Made by a program: the position numbers and the translations under genes. A DNA stretch of 5,654 nucleotides from an uncultured Collinsella sp. (GTDB taxonomy: Bacteria; Actinomycetota; Coriobacteriia; Coriobacteriales; Coriobacteriaceae): assembly GCA_900545835.1 (NCBI GenBank), contig URBB01000118.1, positions 1 through 5,654 on the forward strand, given 5' to 3'. Below, piece by piece: positions 5,469-5,654 of this stretch. How positions within the stretch are numbered: position 1 is the first letter of the stretch; every line of letters starts with the position of its first letter. Below the pieces are notes generated by a model, which made no database searches, was not told the origin of the DNA, and worked only from the letters and a program-made list of their open reading frames with translations.

Positions 5469-5654
5469 CTATGCCAACCCCAGCAATATGCCCGCCGAAT
5501 GCACGACAAACGCCACGATCCAGGCGACTGCCACCTGAAACGCGAACACGGCAACGGCGTAGCGCGCGCCCAGCTCGCTCTTGACGGCGCCGATGGCTGC
5601 CACACAGGGCGGGTACAGCAGCGTAAAGACCAGGAACACGTAAGCAGTAAACGG
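5469..5654 (-). CDS. feoB: Ferrous iron transport protein B, C-terminal end (partial)
   Basis: The last 61 codons of a minus-strand gene enter from the right edge and end at a TAG at 5469-5471. The translation begins PFTAYVFLVFTLLYPPCVAAIG and continues through KSELGARYA to a final hydrophobic segment, AVAWIVAFVVHSAGILLGL. This is the typical FeoB ending: a membrane segment with the LLYxPC motif (Cys17 of this fragment), a short charged loop with K-x-E-L-G, then the last membrane helix starting near AW. FeoB is the inner-membrane Fe(II) transporter with an N-terminal G-protein domain, which lies outside the window. The stretch has no start codon in view and is easy to miss in an ORF scan, but the reading frame stays open to the edge. 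The identification rests on this short but characteristic tail. Confidence 0.85.
   Translation of the reverse strand, partial: PFTAYVFLVFTLLYPPCVAAIGAVKSELGARYAVAVFAFQVAVAWIVAFVVHSAGILLGLA

Noticed and set aside
5363..5605. An 80-codon minus-strand open frame near the right edge
   Set aside because: It is out of frame with the FeoB tail, which matches a known family ending. It also runs through the hairpin and promoter region and has a Trp/Arg/Ser/Cys-rich composition typical of a shadow.
1..5654. CRISPR arrays, tRNA or rRNA genes, insertion sequences, and phage or defence genes
   Set aside because: I saw no direct-repeat arrays, no tRNA cloverleaf, no transposase or integrase motifs, and no defence-gene domains on either strand.

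Overview
This is a GC-rich bacterial window with tightly packed genes. Glu/Ala/Leu codons mostly end in G or C, and Shine-Dalgarno sites are of the GGAG/AAAGGA type. Gene content and style suggest a gut actinobacterium of the Coriobacteriia, perhaps Collinsella-like. That placement is an inference from general resemblance, not a database match.

Layout from left to right. Positions 1-158 hold no gene that I can see. A class I/II PLP-dependent aminotransferase lies on the minus strand (159-1295). It diverges across a 93-base gap from a plus-strand gene of uncertain function (1389-2051), which has weak flavodoxin-fold-like features. That gene converges, with one base between the stop codons, on a minus-strand pair. 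The pair is a GH13 alpha-amylase-family glycosidase (start best placed at 3996), followed after 3 bases by a family-6 UDG-superfamily DNA glycosylase (hypoxanthine-DNA glycosylase type, 2053-2616). Further right, also on the minus strand, are a SotB-like MFS sugar-efflux transporter (4151-5347) and the last 61 codons of the ferrous-iron transporter FeoB (5469-5654, cut by the window edge).

Transcription, as inferred: feoB probably ends at a hairpin at 5393-5427. A good promoter for the transporter overlaps that hairpin, with a perfect TATAAT and its -35 in the loop. The transporter is followed by a long imperfect palindrome (24-base arms, 22 matching) with a T-rich tail on the minus strand. 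The palindrome is a likely terminator and may be a dispersed repeat. The glycosidase then starts from its own weak promoter and carries the DNA glycosylase with it by close coupling. The transporter and glycosidase may both concern sugar or oligosaccharide handling, but nothing in the sequence proves a shared pathway.

No new multi-gene system is evident. The observations most worth a second look are a sharp synonymous-codon break inside the aminotransferase gene, the 67-base palindrome, the promoter/terminator overlap, and the unidentified 220-residue protein.
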